A stretch of DNA of 64,000 bases, from positions 44,067 to 108,066 of the forward strand of contig NZ_PXWG01000010.1 in the NCBI RefSeq assembly GCF_003011965.1, written 5' to 3'. This DNA comes from Streptosporangium nondiastaticum. GTDB lineage: Bacteria; Actinomycetota; Actinomycetes; Streptomycetales; Streptomycetaceae. Made by a program: the position numbers and the translations under genes. The notes below the pieces were generated by a model, which saw only the letters and a list, made by a program, of their open reading frames with translations, was not told where the DNA came from and made no database searches. Of the stretch, positions 30,294-39,475 are shown piece by piece (position 1 is the stretch's first letter; the number at the start of each line of letters is the position of its first letter).

Positions 30294-33110
30294 ATGCAGA
30301 CGACGCCGGCGCAGCACGGGCACGAGCACGCGTACCCCGCCCACTGGGAAGCCGACGTCGTCCTGCGCGACGGCGGCACCGCCCACCTGCGCCCCATCAC
30401 ACCGGACGACGCGCAGCGGCTGGTGAGCTTCTACGAGCAGGTCTCGGACGAGTCGAAGTACTACCGCTTCTTCGCCCCCTACCCCCGCCTCTCCGACCGG
30501 GACGTGCACCGCTTCACCCATCACGACTACGTGGACCGGGTCGGCCTCGCCGCCACCGTCGGCGGCGAGTTCATCGCCACCGTCCGCTACGACCGCGTCG
30601 ACGGCCGCGGCATGCCGGCGTCCGGGCCCGCCGACGAGGCCGAGGTCGCCTTCCTCGTGCAGGACGCCCACCAGGGCCGCGGCGTCGCCTCCGCCCTCCT
30701 GGAGCACATCGCGGCCGTGGCCCGCGAGCGCGGCATCCGGCGCTTCACCGCGGAGGTGCTGCCCGCCAACACCAAGATGATCAAGGTGTTCACGGACGCG
30801 GGCTACACCCAGAAGCGCAGCTTCGAGGACGGCGTCGTCCGCCTCCAGCTGGACCTGGAGCCCACCGACCGCTCCCTCGCCGTCCAGCGGGCCCGCGAGC
30901 AGCGCGCCGAGGCCCGCTCGGTCCACCGGCTGATCGCGCCCGGCTCCGTCGCCGTCATCGGCACCGGCCGCGCGCCCGGCGGCATGGGGCGCACCGTCCT
31001 GCGCAACCTCCTCGCCGGCGGCTTCACCGGCCGGGTGCACGCGGTCAACCACGCCTTCCCCGAGGACACCGCCCGGCTCGAACCCGAGGGCGTGCCCGCC
31101 CACCGCTCCGTCCTCGCCATCCCCGAGCCCGTCGACCTCGCCGTCGTCGCCGTGCCCGCCGAGCAGGTGCCCTCCGTCGTCGCCGAGTGCGGCGAGCACG
31201 GCGTCCAGGGGCTCCTCGTCCTCTCCGCCGGGTACGGCGAGAGCGGCGCCGACGGGCGCCACCGGCAGCGCGAGCTCGTGCGCCAGGCCCGCTCGTACGG
31301 GATGCGCATCATCGGGCCCAACGCCTTCGGGCTCATCAACACCGCCGCCGGCGTCCGCCTGAACGCCTCCTTGTCGCCCGAGCTGCCCGCCGCCGGCCGC
31401 ATAGGGCTCTTCAGCCAGTCCGGGGCCATCGGCATCGCCCTGCTGTCCGGGCTGCACCGGCGCGCCGCCGGGCTCGTCGGCATCTCCAGCTTCGTCTCCG
31501 CCGGCAACCGCGCGGACGTCTCCGGCAACGACTTCCTGCAGTACTGGCACGACGACCCCGACACCGACCTCGTGCTCATGTACCTGGAGTCCATCGGCAA
31601 CCCCCGCAAGTTCACGCGGCTCGCGCGGCGCACCGCCGCCCGCAAGCCGGTCGTCGTCGTCAAGGGCGCCCGGCACGGCGGCGCCGCGCCCACCGGGCAC
31701 GCCGTGCCGAACACCCGGATCCCCGACGCCACTGTCTCCGACCTGCTCCGGCAGGCCGGCGTCATCCGCGTCGACACGGTCACCGAGCTCGCCGACACGG
31801 GGCTGCTCCTCGCCTCCCAGCCGCTGCCCGCGGGCCCGCGCGTCGCCATCCTCGGCAATTCCGAGTCCCTCGCCCTCCTCACCTACGACGCCTGCCTCAC
31901 TGACGGGCTGCGGCCCCAGCCGCCGTACGACCTGACCACCGGCGCCCAGCCCGCCGACTTCCGCCGGGCGCTCGCCGGAGCCCTCGCCGACGAGGAGTGC
32001 GACGCCGTCGTCGTCACCGCCATCCCGTGGGTCGGGGACGCCTCCGCGGCGGACCTCGCCGGGGCGCTCCGGGAGGCCGTCGCCGCCTCGCGCGCCGCGA
32101 AGCCGGTCACCGTCGTGCACCTGGAGATCCCCGGGCTCGCGGAGGCCCTCGCGGAGCCGGCGGGTGCGGGTGCGGGTGCGGACGTGGACGCCTCCGCGGG
32201 CGCCGGGGGAGGGGCGGTGCGGATCCCCGCCTACCCCGCCGCCGAGCGCGCCGTACGAGCCCTCGCCGAGGCCGCGCGGTACGCACGCTGGCGGCGGCTG
32301 GCGGCCGAGCCGGGGCGGGTGCCGGAGTACGACGACATCGACGAGGCGGGCGCCGCCGCGGACATCGAGGTCCTCCTGGAGGCCCACGGGGCCGTCCTGG
32401 CACCGCCGCCCGAGGGGCCCCGCGCGGTCACCCTCTCCGCGCCCGACACGCAGCGGCTCCTCGCCCGGTACGGGATCGCCGTGCTGCCCGCGCTGCCCGC
32501 GCCCGACCCCGACAGCGCGGTCCGCGCGGCCGGGAGGCTCGGCTTCCCCGTCGCCCTCAAGCCCACCGCCCCGCACCTGCGCCACCGCGCCGACCTCGGG
32601 GGCGTCCGGCTCGACCTCGGCGGTGAGACGGAACTGCGCCGCGCGTACACCGAGTTGACCGAGCTCCTCGGCAAGCCCGAGGAGACCCGGCTCGTCGTCC
32701 AGTCCATGGCGCCGCGCGGGGTCGACACCGTCGTCCGGGCGGCGATCGACCCCGCGGCGGGCGCGGTCCTCTCCTTCGGGCTCGCGGGGGCGCCGTCCCT
32801 GTTGCTCGGCGACACCGCGCATCGGCTCGTCCCCGTCACCGACCGGGACGCGGCCGAGCAGATCCGCTCGATCCGCACCGCGCCGCTGCTGTTCGGCTGG
32901 CGCGGGGCGACGCCGGTGGACACGCGGGCGCTGGAGGAGCTCCTGCTACGGGTCTCCCGGCTGGTCGACGACCACCCGGAGGTCGTCGGCGCCGACCTCG
33001 AACCGGTGATCGTGGCGCCCCACGGCGTCCACGTCCTGGGCGCCACGATCCGCCTCGCACCGGCCCCGGCCCGCACGGACCTGGGCCCGCGCAGCCTGCC
33101 GGTGGTCTGA
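30294..33110 (+). CDS. GNAT acetyltransferase fused to NDP-forming acyl-CoA synthetase-like domains (PatA type II)
   Basis: 938 residues. An N-terminal GNAT domain (about 15-200; acetyl-CoA loop QDAHQGRGVASALL) is followed by CoA-binding (SVAVIGTGRAPGGMG), succinyl-CoA-ligase-like (FSQSGAIGIALL) and ATP-grasp (GFPVALKPTAPHLRHR) domains. In the NDP-acyl-CoA synthetase part the catalytic His region is not conserved, consistent with a regulatory role binding acetyl-CoA. The GNAT-first order is that of S. lividans PatA, which acetylates acyl-CoA synthetases on lysine. It would couple acetyl-CoA level to carbon metabolism. The ATG has no SD. The first in-frame ATG is 60 bases upstream and less likely. 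Confidence 0.85.
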   Translation: MQTTPAQHGHEHAYPAHWEADVVLRDGGTAHLRPITPDDAQRLVSFYEQVSDESKYYRFFAPYPRLSDRDVHRFTHHDYVDRVGLAATVGGEFIATVRYDRVDGRGMPASGPADEAEVAFLVQDAHQGRGVASALLEHIAAVARERGIRRFTAEVLPANTKMIKVFTDAGYTQKRSFEDGVVRLQLDLEPTDRSLAVQRAREQRAEARSVHRLIAPGSVAVIGTGRAPGGMGRTVLRNLLAGGFTGRVHAVNHAFPEDTARLEPEGVPAHRSVLAIPEPVDLAVVAVPAEQVPSVVAECGEHGVQGLLVLSAGYGESGADGRHRQRELVRQARSYGMRIIGPNAFGLINTAAGVRLNASLSPELPAAGRIGLFSQSGAIGIALLSGLHRRAAGLVGISSFVSAGNRADVSGNDFLQYWHDDPDTDLVLMYLESIGNPRKFTRLARRTAARKPVVVVKGARHGGAAPTGHAVPNTRIPDATVSDLLRQAGVIRVDTVTELADTGLLLASQPLPAGPRVAILGNSESLALLTYDACLTDGLRPQPPYDLTTGAQPADFRRALAGALADEECDAVVVTAIPWVGDASAADLAGALREAVAASRAAKPVTVVHLEIPGLAEALAEPAGAGAGADVDASAGAGGGAVRIPAYPAAERAVRALAEAARYARWRRLAAEPGRVPEYDDIDEAGAAADIEVLLEAHGAVLAPPPEGPRAVTLSAPDTQRLLARYGIAVLPALPAPDPDSAVRAAGRLGFPVALKPTAPHLRHRADLGGVRLDLGGETELRRAYTELTELLGKPEETRLVVQSMAPRGVDTVVRAAIDPAAGAVLSFGLAGAPSLLLGDTAHRLVPVTDRDAAEQIRSIRTAPLLFGWRGATPVDTRALEELLLRVSRLVDDHPEVVGADLEPVIVAPHGVHVLGATIRLAPAPARTDLGPRSLPVV

Positions 33111-33493
33111 CAGCAACAGACCACCGGGCGGCACCCGACGTGCGGGCGCTCGGCACCGCCGGGGTTTCCCGCCGTGGCGGAGGGAGGGGGCCGTAACGGC
33201 CCCGGCGCCCGTCCCCGCCGCGGCGGTGCTCAGCCACGATGGTGCGGTCCGGCGGTGCCGTCCCACCTCCGGTGTGGTTGCTCGGCCCCGTTCGCAGTTG
33301 GTTCGGCACCGCCGGTCCGCGCCGCGGGGGTTTCCCGCCGTGGCGGCGCAGAGGGAGACGCCGGGGCTCTCAGGCGGCCGGCCCGGGTGGAATGGAAGGC
33401 TCCGTGTGATGCCCGTCCCATCGGGGGCCGGCGGGCCGGGCCGGGGCGGGCGCATCGGGCGGGCGGGGGCCGTGGGCCCCTTAGGATGGGCTT
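33111..33493. repeat. intergenic region with hairpin and two copies of a dispersed GC-rich repeat
   Basis: A 7-bp stem with TAA loop (33187-33203) probably ends the patA transcript. Two copies of a repeat are present: 33149-33180 and the longer 33302-33348. Both contain TCGGCACCGCCGG and GGGGTTTCCCGCCGTGGCGG. The 21-mer at 33215-33235 recurs exactly at 59445-59465. Inverted copies lie at 38121-38164 and 38281-38324. No gene is seen here. Confidence 0.7.
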
Positions 33494-34090
33494 ATGGCGA
33501 AGACCGGTACGACGACCCAAGGGCTGCGCGCGGCGATCGAGCGCAGCGGCTACTACCCGGCCCTCGTGGCCGAGGCGGTGGAGGCCGCAGTGGGCGGGGA
33601 GCCGGTCGTGTCGTACCTGGTGCACCAGGAGACGACGTTCGACTCCAACGAGGTGCGCCGCCACGTCACCGTCCTCGTCCTCACCGGCACCCGCTTCATC
33701 GTCAGCCACACCGACGAGCAGGCCGCCGACGGCACGTCGCCGTCCCCGTACGCCACCACCTCCACGGAGTCCGTGAAGCTGGAGCGGATCTCCTCGGTCG
33801 TGCTGAGCCGCGTCGTCGCGAACCCCGAGTCGTACACGCCGGGCACCCTGCCCCGTGAGGTCGTGCTGAACATCGGCTGGGGCGCGGTGTCCCGGATCGA
33901 CCTGGAGCCCGCGGCCTGCGGCGACCCCAACTGCGACGCGGACCACGGCTACACCGGCTCCTCCACGGCCGACGACCTGAGCCTGCGCGTCAGCGAGGCC
34001 GGCGACGGCCCGGACACGGTCCGCCAGACCCTGGCCTTCGCCCAGGCGCTCTCCGAAGCCACTGCGGCGACCGCGGCGACCGCCCGCTGA
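33494..34090 (+). CDS. DUF5998 family protein
   Basis: 198 residues, conserved in Streptomyces. The core RSGYYPALVAEAVEAAV, followed by SYLVHQETTFDSNEVRRHVT and LVLTGTRFIVSHTDE, looks like a PH-like or beta-rich domain. A short DPNCDADHGYTG segment has His/Asp/Cys residues that might bind metal. No signal or membrane segment. TAGGAT ends six bases before the ATG, so the gene may be leaderless, although AGGA could also serve as a weak ribosome site. Its stop overlaps the next start by one base (TGATG). Function unknown. Confidence 0.8.
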   Translation: MAKTGTTTQGLRAAIERSGYYPALVAEAVEAAVGGEPVVSYLVHQETTFDSNEVRRHVTVLVLTGTRFIVSHTDEQAADGTSPSPYATTSTESVKLERISSVVLSRVVANPESYTPGTLPREVVLNIGWGAVSRIDLEPAACGDPNCDADHGYTGSSTADDLSLRVSEAGDGPDTVRQTLAFAQALSEATAATAATAR

Positions 34091-35283
34091 TGTCCCATCC
34101 GATGACGGCGGGCTCCGCCTGGCACGAGCCCGCCCCTCTCGACCCCCGCACGGCCCCGCTGCCCCGCTACGGCACGGGCTCGCTGGCCGATCTCCTGCCG
34201 GCCGCCGTGGCGGGCATGGGGGTCCCGGGCTTCTCCACGGGCCTGGAGCTCACCCCGGCCGACCGCGTGTGCGTGTTCCTGATCGACGGCCTCGGCTGGG
34301 AGCTGCTGCGCGCCCACCCCGCCGAGGCGCCGTTCCTGCACTCGCTGACGACCGGCTCGAACCCGCTGACCGCGGGCTTCCCGTCCACCACGGCCACCTC
34401 CCTGGCCTCGGTGGGCACGGGCCTGCCGCCGGGCGCCCACGGCCTGCCCGGCTACACGGTGGCCGACCCGGCCACCGGGCAGCTGATGAACCAGCTGCGC
34501 TGGCGCCCCTGGACCGACCCGCACGCCTGGCAGCCGTACCCGACGGTCTTCCAGCTCGCGGACGCGGCGGGCGTGCACACCTGCCAGGTCTCCGCCCCGG
34601 ACTTCCAGCACACCCCGCTGACGAAGATCGCGCTGAGCGGCGGCACCTTCCACGGCCGGCTCTCCGGCGAGGAGCGGATGGACTTCGCCGCCGACCGGCT
34701 CGGCGCCGCGGACCGCTCGCTCGTCTACACGTACTACAGCGACGTCGACGGCAAGGGGCACCGCTTCGGCGTCGACTCCGACGAGTGGCGCGGCCAGTTG
34801 ATGTACGTCGACCGCCTCGCCCAGCGCCTCGCCGAGCAGCTGCCGCCCCGCTCCGCCCTGTACGTCACCGCCGACCACGGCATGATCGACATCCCGTTCG
34901 ACCCGGAGTCGCGCATCGACTTCGACGAGGACTGGGAGCTCCGCGCGGGCGTCGCCCTGCTCGGCGGCGAGGCGCGCGCCCGCCACGTCTACGCCGTGCC
35001 CGGCGCCGCCGCCGACGTCCTCGCCGTGTGGCGGGAGGTGCTGGGCGAGCAGATGTGGATCGCGAGCCGCGACGAGGCGATCGAGGCCGGCTGGTTCGGC
35101 CGGCCCGGCGACGGCGTCGACGACCGCGTCTACGGCCGGATCGGCGACGTGGTCGCCGCCGCCCGCGACGACATCGCGATCGTCGCCACCGAGACCGAGC
35201 CGAACGAGTCCGCGATGGTGGGGCTGCACGGCTCCATGACGCCCGTGGAGCAGCTCGTGCCGCTCCTCGAAGTGCGACCCTGA
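34090..35283 (+). CDS. alkaline-phosphatase-superfamily nucleotide pyrophosphatase/phosphodiesterase
   Basis: 397 residues. Metal and catalytic motifs of type I phosphodiesterases are in order: FLIDGLGWELL (first Asp), FPSTTATSLASVGTG (nucleophile Thr), YYSDVDGKGHRFG (Asp/His) and YVTADHGMIDIP (Asp-His pair). Together these bind two Zn2+. No signal peptide is visible, so it is cytoplasmic or atypically exported. Coupled to the DUF5998 gene by TGATG and followed by thymidine kinase, suggesting a nucleotide-related role; the substrate is not determined. Confidence 0.88.
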   Translation: MSHPMTAGSAWHEPAPLDPRTAPLPRYGTGSLADLLPAAVAGMGVPGFSTGLELTPADRVCVFLIDGLGWELLRAHPAEAPFLHSLTTGSNPLTAGFPSTTATSLASVGTGLPPGAHGLPGYTVADPATGQLMNQLRWRPWTDPHAWQPYPTVFQLADAAGVHTCQVSAPDFQHTPLTKIALSGGTFHGRLSGEERMDFAADRLGAADRSLVYTYYSDVDGKGHRFGVDSDEWRGQLMYVDRLAQRLAEQLPPRSALYVTADHGMIDIPFDPESRIDFDEDWELRAGVALLGGEARARHVYAVPGAAADVLAVWREVLGEQMWIASRDEAIEAGWFGRPGDGVDDRVYGRIGDVVAAARDDIAIVATETEPNESAMVGLHGSMTPVEQLVPLLEVRP

Positions 35284-35352
35284 ACGTACGCACGCCGCAC
35301 CGCACCCCTCCCCCCCACAACGCCCCGACCTATGAAAGGCATTGGCTTCCCC

Positions 35353-36042
35353 ATGCCCGAGCTGGTGTTCTTCTCCGGAACGATGGACTGCGGAAAGAGC
35401 ACCCTCGCTCTGCAGATCGAGCACAACCGCTCGGCCCGCGGCCTGCAAGGGATGATCTACACCCGCAACGACCGCGCCGGCGCGGGCAAGCTGTCCTCGC
35501 GGCTCGGCCTGGTCACCGACTCCGTCGAGGCGGGCGAGGGGTTCGACTTCTACGCGCACATCGTCGCCCACCTCTCCGCGGGCGGCCGCGCCGACTACGT
35601 CATAGCCGACGAGGCGCAGTTCCTCGACCCGGGCCAGGTCGACCAGCTCGCCAGGATCGTCGACGACCTCGACCTCGACGTCTTCGCCTTCGGCATCACC
35701 ACCGACTTCCGCACCAAGCTCTTCCCCGGCTCCCAGCGCCTGGTCGAACTCGCCGACCGCATCGAGGTGCTGCAGGTCGAGGCGCTGTGCTGGTGCGGCG
35801 CGCGGGCCACGCACAACGCCCGCACGGTGGGCGGGCAGATGGTCGTCGAGGGCGCGCAGGTGGTCGTCGGCGACGTCAACCAGCCCGAGACCGTGGTCGG
35901 TTACGAGGTGCTGTGCCGGCGCCACCACCGCCGCAGGCTGACGGCCGCCGCGGCCCGCGCCGCGGCCCTCTCGCCCGACGTGCTGCCCGTGGACCCCGAC
36001 TCCGCCGGCGCCCCGGTCAGCGGGCTGTCCGCAGCAGAGTGA
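35353..36042 (+). CDS. tdk: thymidine kinase (type II)
   Basis: 229 residues. Phosphorylates thymidine with ATP for dTMP salvage. The P-loop is FFSGTMDCGKST, the catalytic Glu is in ADEAQFL, and the lasso-loop sequence is FGITTDFRTKLFPGS. The zinc-binding Cys set is LCWCGARATHNAR, with a C-terminal LCRRHH. The ATG at 35353 gives the conserved MPELVFFSG start; an in-frame ATG at 35332 is possible. Neither has a strong ribosome site (GAAAGG is 13 bases before the chosen one). It converges on, and overlaps by 26 bases, the VOC gene. Confidence 0.92.
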   Translation: MPELVFFSGTMDCGKSTLALQIEHNRSARGLQGMIYTRNDRAGAGKLSSRLGLVTDSVEAGEGFDFYAHIVAHLSAGGRADYVIADEAQFLDPGQVDQLARIVDDLDLDVFAFGITTDFRTKLFPGSQRLVELADRIEVLQVEALCWCGARATHNARTVGGQMVVEGAQVVVGDVNQPETVVGYEVLCRRHHRRRLTAAAARAAALSPDVLPVDPDSAGAPVSGLSAAE

Positions 36043-36820
36043 AGACCGCCCCTTCCGGGTCGGCGACCGTGGCCACCCGCCCGGCCGGCCCCTCGTGCGG
36101 CGGCCGCAGCACCTGACCTCCCAGCTCCACGACCCGCAGCGCCGCGGCGTCGGTGTCCGCGACCTCGAAGTACGTCATCCAGTGCGGGCCCCGCTCGCGG
36201 GGCAGCTCCGCCCCGGCCCCGCGGATCGCCGCGACGGGCCGGTCGCCGATCTGCAGCGTCAGGTAATCGCTGGTCTCCGCGTCCGCCGGCTTCACGTCGT
36301 ACCCGAACAGGGCCCGGTAGAAGCCGACGACGGCCGAGGCCCGGCGGGTCACCAGCTCGTGCCACGCGGGCGTGCCCGGCACGCCCGTCAGCTGCGCGCC
36401 CGTCAGCTCCTGGCCCTGCCACACGCCGAACGGCGCTCCCACCGGGTCGCAGGCGAGCACCAGCCGCCCCGCGTCCTCCGCGGACAGCGGGCCCACCCCG
36501 ACCGTGCCGCCGAGACAGCGGATCCACTCCGCGGCCTCGTCGGCGTCGTCGCCGGCGAGGTACGTGGTCCAGGCCGTCGCCAGCCGCACGCCGGGCGCGA
36601 GCTCCCCGAGGCCGGCCACGTCCCGGCCGCCGACCGTGGCGCGGACGTAGGGCCCCAGCTGACGCGGTCCGGGGCTGTAGAAGGCCCAGCCGAACAGACC
36701 GCCGTAGAAGTCCTGGATCGACTCCAGGTCGTGCGCCAGGAGACTCGTCCAGCACGGGGTGCCCGGCGCGCGCCGGCCCTCACGTGCTCCTGGCCGGGGG
36801 GAGCCCCAAACCTCGGTCAT
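36017..36820 (-). CDS. VOC/glyoxalase-superfamily two-domain protein
   Basis: 267 residues, two tandem betaalphabetabetabeta modules: the first around LAHDLESIQDFYGGLFGWAF, the second around LVTRRASAVVGFYRALFGYD. They end in DPVGAPFGVWQG and ADPEGAVFTLLRT, the repeat endings of VOC proteins. Such pairs often act as small-molecule lyases or binding proteins (for example antibiotic-binding hydroxylase-like proteins). Canonical metal ligands are partly absent, so binding is as likely as catalysis. The ATG at 36820 follows GAGGAGAG. Confidence 0.8.
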   Translation of the reverse strand: MTEVWGSPRPGAREGRRAPGTPCWTSLLAHDLESIQDFYGGLFGWAFYSPGPRQLGPYVRATVGGRDVAGLGELAPGVRLATAWTTYLAGDDADEAAEWIRCLGGTVGVGPLSAEDAGRLVLACDPVGAPFGVWQGQELTGAQLTGVPGTPAWHELVTRRASAVVGFYRALFGYDVKPADAETSDYLTLQIGDRPVAAIRGAGAELPRERGPHWMTYFEVADTDAAALRVVELGGQVLRPPHEGPAGRVATVADPEGAVFTLLRTAR

Positions 36821-37077
36821 GTCACTCTCTCCTCGGACCATCGTGGTGGCCGCGCGTCCCGCGCCGGGCCGCGGCGCGCGGGGGTGGTACGGGACGGGGC
36901 ACGACCAGATGGTTGCACCACCTGCCGTCACGCGCCCCCCGGCCGCGCCGGGATTCCCGGGTTCCCGCAGGAGAATGCCCGCGATCGCGGGGCAGTACCG
37001 TTCCGGCGCCCGCACCGGCCGCGGCGGGCGGGCGCGCCCAGTATCGATCAGGTGTGCGCGGCCTCGCCAGAGGCCCG

Positions 37078-37105
37078 TTGACCGCAGGCCGGACTACGTC
37101 AGGAT
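37078..37105 (+). promoter_or_regulatory. vegetative promoter, leaderless sulfurtransferase transcript
   Basis: TTGACC (37078-37083), a 16-base spacer, CAGGAT (37100-37105), then seven bases and the ATG. This is the most complete HrdB-type promoter beside a start codon in the window. The rest of the 292-base divergent gap holds only GC-rich sequence. Confidence 0.6.
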
Positions 37106-37112
37106 GGGGTCC

Positions 37113-37946
37113 ATGAATGCCATCATCAGCGCAGTCGAACTCATGGACGCCTCGGCGAGCGGGCAGCCGCCGGTCCTGCTGGACGTCCGCTATCAGCTCG
37201 GGGGACCGCCCGGGCGACCGGAGTACGAGGCGGGGCACATCCCCGGCGCGGTCTACGTCGACCTGGAGGGCGAGCTCGCCGGGCCCGCGGGGAAGGAGGG
37301 CCGGCACCCGCTGCCGGACCTCGCGGTCTTCGGCGCGGCGATGCGCGCGGCCGGCGTCGGCTCCGGCGACGTCGTCGTCTACGACGGCGGTCAGGGCTGG
37401 GCGGCCGCGCGGGCGTGGTGGATGCTGCGCTGGGCCGGGCACCCGTCCGTACGCGTCCTCGACGGCGGACTCGCCGCCTGGCGGGCGCAGGGCGGGCCGG
37501 TCACGGACGATCCGACGGCCGTCCGCGAGGGCGACTTCGTCCCCGCGCCGGGGGCGCTGCCGCTGCTCGACGCGGACGGCGCGGCGGCGCTGGCCCGCCG
37601 CGGGCTGCTGCTGGACGCCCGGGCGGGGGAGCGCTACCGGGGCGAGGTGGAGCCGATCGACGCCGTCGCGGGCCACATCCCGGGCGCGGTCTCCGCCCCC
37701 ACCACGGAGAACGTGGCCCCCGACGGGTGCCTGCGCCCCGCCGCGGAACTGGCGGCCCGCTTCGCCGCGCTGGGAGCCGTGGACGGCACCGAAGTGGGCG
37801 TCTACTGCGGCTCGGGCGTCTCCGCGGCGCAGGAACTGCTGGCGCTGGCCGTCGCGGGCGTACCGGCGGCGCTGTACGTCGGCTCGTGGAGCGAGTGGTC
37901 GTCCGACCCGTCCCGCCCGGTGGCCACGGGCCCGCAGCCGGGCTGA
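37113..37946 (+). CDS. thiosulfate/3-mercaptopyruvate sulfurtransferase (tandem rhodanese)
   Basis: 277 residues, two rhodanese domains. The first (about 10-125) is inactive and structural, with AGHIPGAVYVDLEGEL and VVYDGGQGWAAARAW. The second (about 150-270) has the catalytic Cys in VGVYCGSGVSAAQE, a C-G-S-G-V loop typical of mercaptopyruvate/thiosulfate transferases. It moves sulfane sulfur to cyanide or thiols. Its promoter is 16-spaced and probably leaderless. Confidence 0.9.
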   Translation: MNAIISAVELMDASASGQPPVLLDVRYQLGGPPGRPEYEAGHIPGAVYVDLEGELAGPAGKEGRHPLPDLAVFGAAMRAAGVGSGDVVVYDGGQGWAAARAWWMLRWAGHPSVRVLDGGLAAWRAQGGPVTDDPTAVREGDFVPAPGALPLLDADGAAALARRGLLLDARAGERYRGEVEPIDAVAGHIPGAVSAPTTENVAPDGCLRPAAELAARFAALGAVDGTEVGVYCGSGVSAAQELLALAVAGVPAALYVGSWSEWSSDPSRPVATGPQPG

Positions 37947-38428
37947 TCCGACGCCCTCCGGACGGCGCGCCGACAGCCCCTCGCCCCGGTCCGAAGGGCG
38001 GTTCGCCGATCGGGCCGGTGCCTGATTCCGTGCCGGGGGCGGGATGGCACCGCCGGGAAGGACCTTTGCGGCCGGGCGCCGCTGCGGCGGGGGAGGGGTG
38101 CAGCGCACCCGCGTTTCCTCCCGCCGCGGCGGCGGGAAACCCCCGCGGCGCAGACCGGCGGTGCGGGGCGCCGTCATCCGCCTTGTGCCGTGGCTCGGAG
38201 GGGCTGCCGCTGCAGGCGACGTCGTGGGAGGGTGCCGCTGCGGCGGGGGAGGGGTGCCGGGCGGCCGCAACTTCTTCCGCCGCGACGGCGGGAAACCCCC
38301 GCGACGCGGCCCGGCGGTGCCGAGCCGGCCGTGCGTATGGTCTTCCGGCCGGCCTTCGGGCCGCGCGCGCTGCCGTCGGCGCCCCCGGGCCCGGCCGGGG
38401 GGCTGACAGGGAGTCACTGCCGTAGCGA
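37947..38428. repeat. intergenic region with two 95-bp direct repeats
   Basis: 482 bases without a credible gene. Two 95-base units (38074-38168 and 38230-38324) align end to end without gaps, both beginning GGGYGCCGCTGCGGCGGGGG. Their second halves (38121-38164, 38281-38324) are inverted copies of the repeat at 33149 and 33302. Confidence 0.75.
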
Positions 38429-39475
38429 TTACTCCTGTTTCTTGCGGCGGGTGCCGAAGACGATCTCGTCCCAGCTGGGGACCGCCGCGCGGCGGCCCGG
38501 CCGGACCCCGTCCGCCTCGGCCTGACGGTCCGTCGTTCCGGTCAGCCGGTCGCGGTGGCCGGCCACGGACCGCGGCATGAGGACGTCCGCGTACGCGGCA
38601 CCCGCACTCGCGGCCGGTGCCGGCGGCTCGACAGCCTCCGGCACCTCGGACGATTCGTCAGCGGCCTGCACGGCCGAGGCCGTTTCGGGCACGACCATGT
38701 CACCGCGGAAACTGGGCACCGCTTCGAGCAGGCTCGTCAGCGAATCCCGCTCTTTGCCGGGCTCCTCTGCGGACTCGGCCTCCGCCTCCGGCGGGGCCGG
38801 CGGGCCGGAGGACGCCTGCTGCCGGTCCAGCGACCGGTCGAGCGGCCGGTCCCGCGGCAGCCGCGCGATCCGGGGCACGAACGGGAAGCTCGGCTCGGGC
38901 GTGTCGTCGGTCTCGCCGATGAGCGCGCGGGCCTCGTCGTCCATCGCTTGAACGATCCGCCTCGGCGGGTCGTACGACCAGCTCGCCGCATGCGGCTCAC
39001 CTGCCGCCCGGTAGACGAGCAGGACCTCCCACGTGCCGTCGTCCCGGCGCCAGGAGTCCCACTGCGCGGTGTCCTTCTCGGCCCCGCGCAGCATGAGCCG
39101 CTCGGCCACCGCCTCGCCGAGGAGCGGGCCGGTGTTCTCGCCGGGGCGGCGCACGGCCGTCTTGCGGGCGCGCTCGGCCATGAACGCGCGCTCGGCCAGC
39201 ACCGGGCCCTCGAACCTGCGCACCCGCTCGACGGGGATCCCCGCGAGCTGCGCCACCTCCTCCGCGGAGGCTCCCGCACGTATGCGCGCCTGGATGTCGC
39301 GGGGGCGGAGATGGCTCTCCACCTCGATCTCGATCTGCCCCAGGCGAGCACGGTCGTTGCGCACGGCGGCGCGCAGCCGTTCGTCGATGGGGAGGGTGTA
39401 CTCCGTGCTGTCCGCAGCCTTGAGCACCAGCCGTGTGCCGTCGTTGGAGACGGCCACGACACGCAGTTCGGGCAT
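38429..39475 (-). CDS. sepH: septation protein SepH (DUF3071)
   Basis: 348 residues. The N-terminal DUF3071 domain (1-170) contains the HTH-like IRAGASAEEVAQLAGIPVER and the block RRFEGPVLAERAFMAERARK. A disordered acidic linker (about 215-320) and the conserved C-terminal tail AAVPSWDEIVFGTRRK follow. SepH binds FtsZ and promotes its assembly for sporulation septa in Streptomyces. The ATG at 39475 has GGGAGGT upstream. No WhiG- or WhiA-type element was recognised in the 381-base upstream gap. Confidence 0.92.
   Translation of the reverse strand: MPELRVVAVSNDGTRLVLKAADSTEYTLPIDERLRAAVRNDRARLGQIEIEVESHLRPRDIQARIRAGASAEEVAQLAGIPVERVRRFEGPVLAERAFMAERARKTAVRRPGENTGPLLGEAVAERLMLRGAEKDTAQWDSWRRDDGTWEVLLVYRAAGEPHAASWSYDPPRRIVQAMDDEARALIGETDDTPEPSFPFVPRIARLPRDRPLDRSLDRQQASSGPPAPPEAEAESAEEPGKERDSLTSLLEAVPSFRGDMVVPETASAVQAADESSEVPEAVEPPAPAASAGAAYADVLMPRSVAGHRDRLTGTTDRQAEADGVRPGRRAAVPSWDEIVFGTRRKKQE

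Noticed and set aside
30216..32822. An 868-codon minus-strand frame opposite the PatA-type gene
   Set aside because: Low-complexity Gly/Arg/Asp/Val translation and third-position bias that fits the plus-strand gene only.
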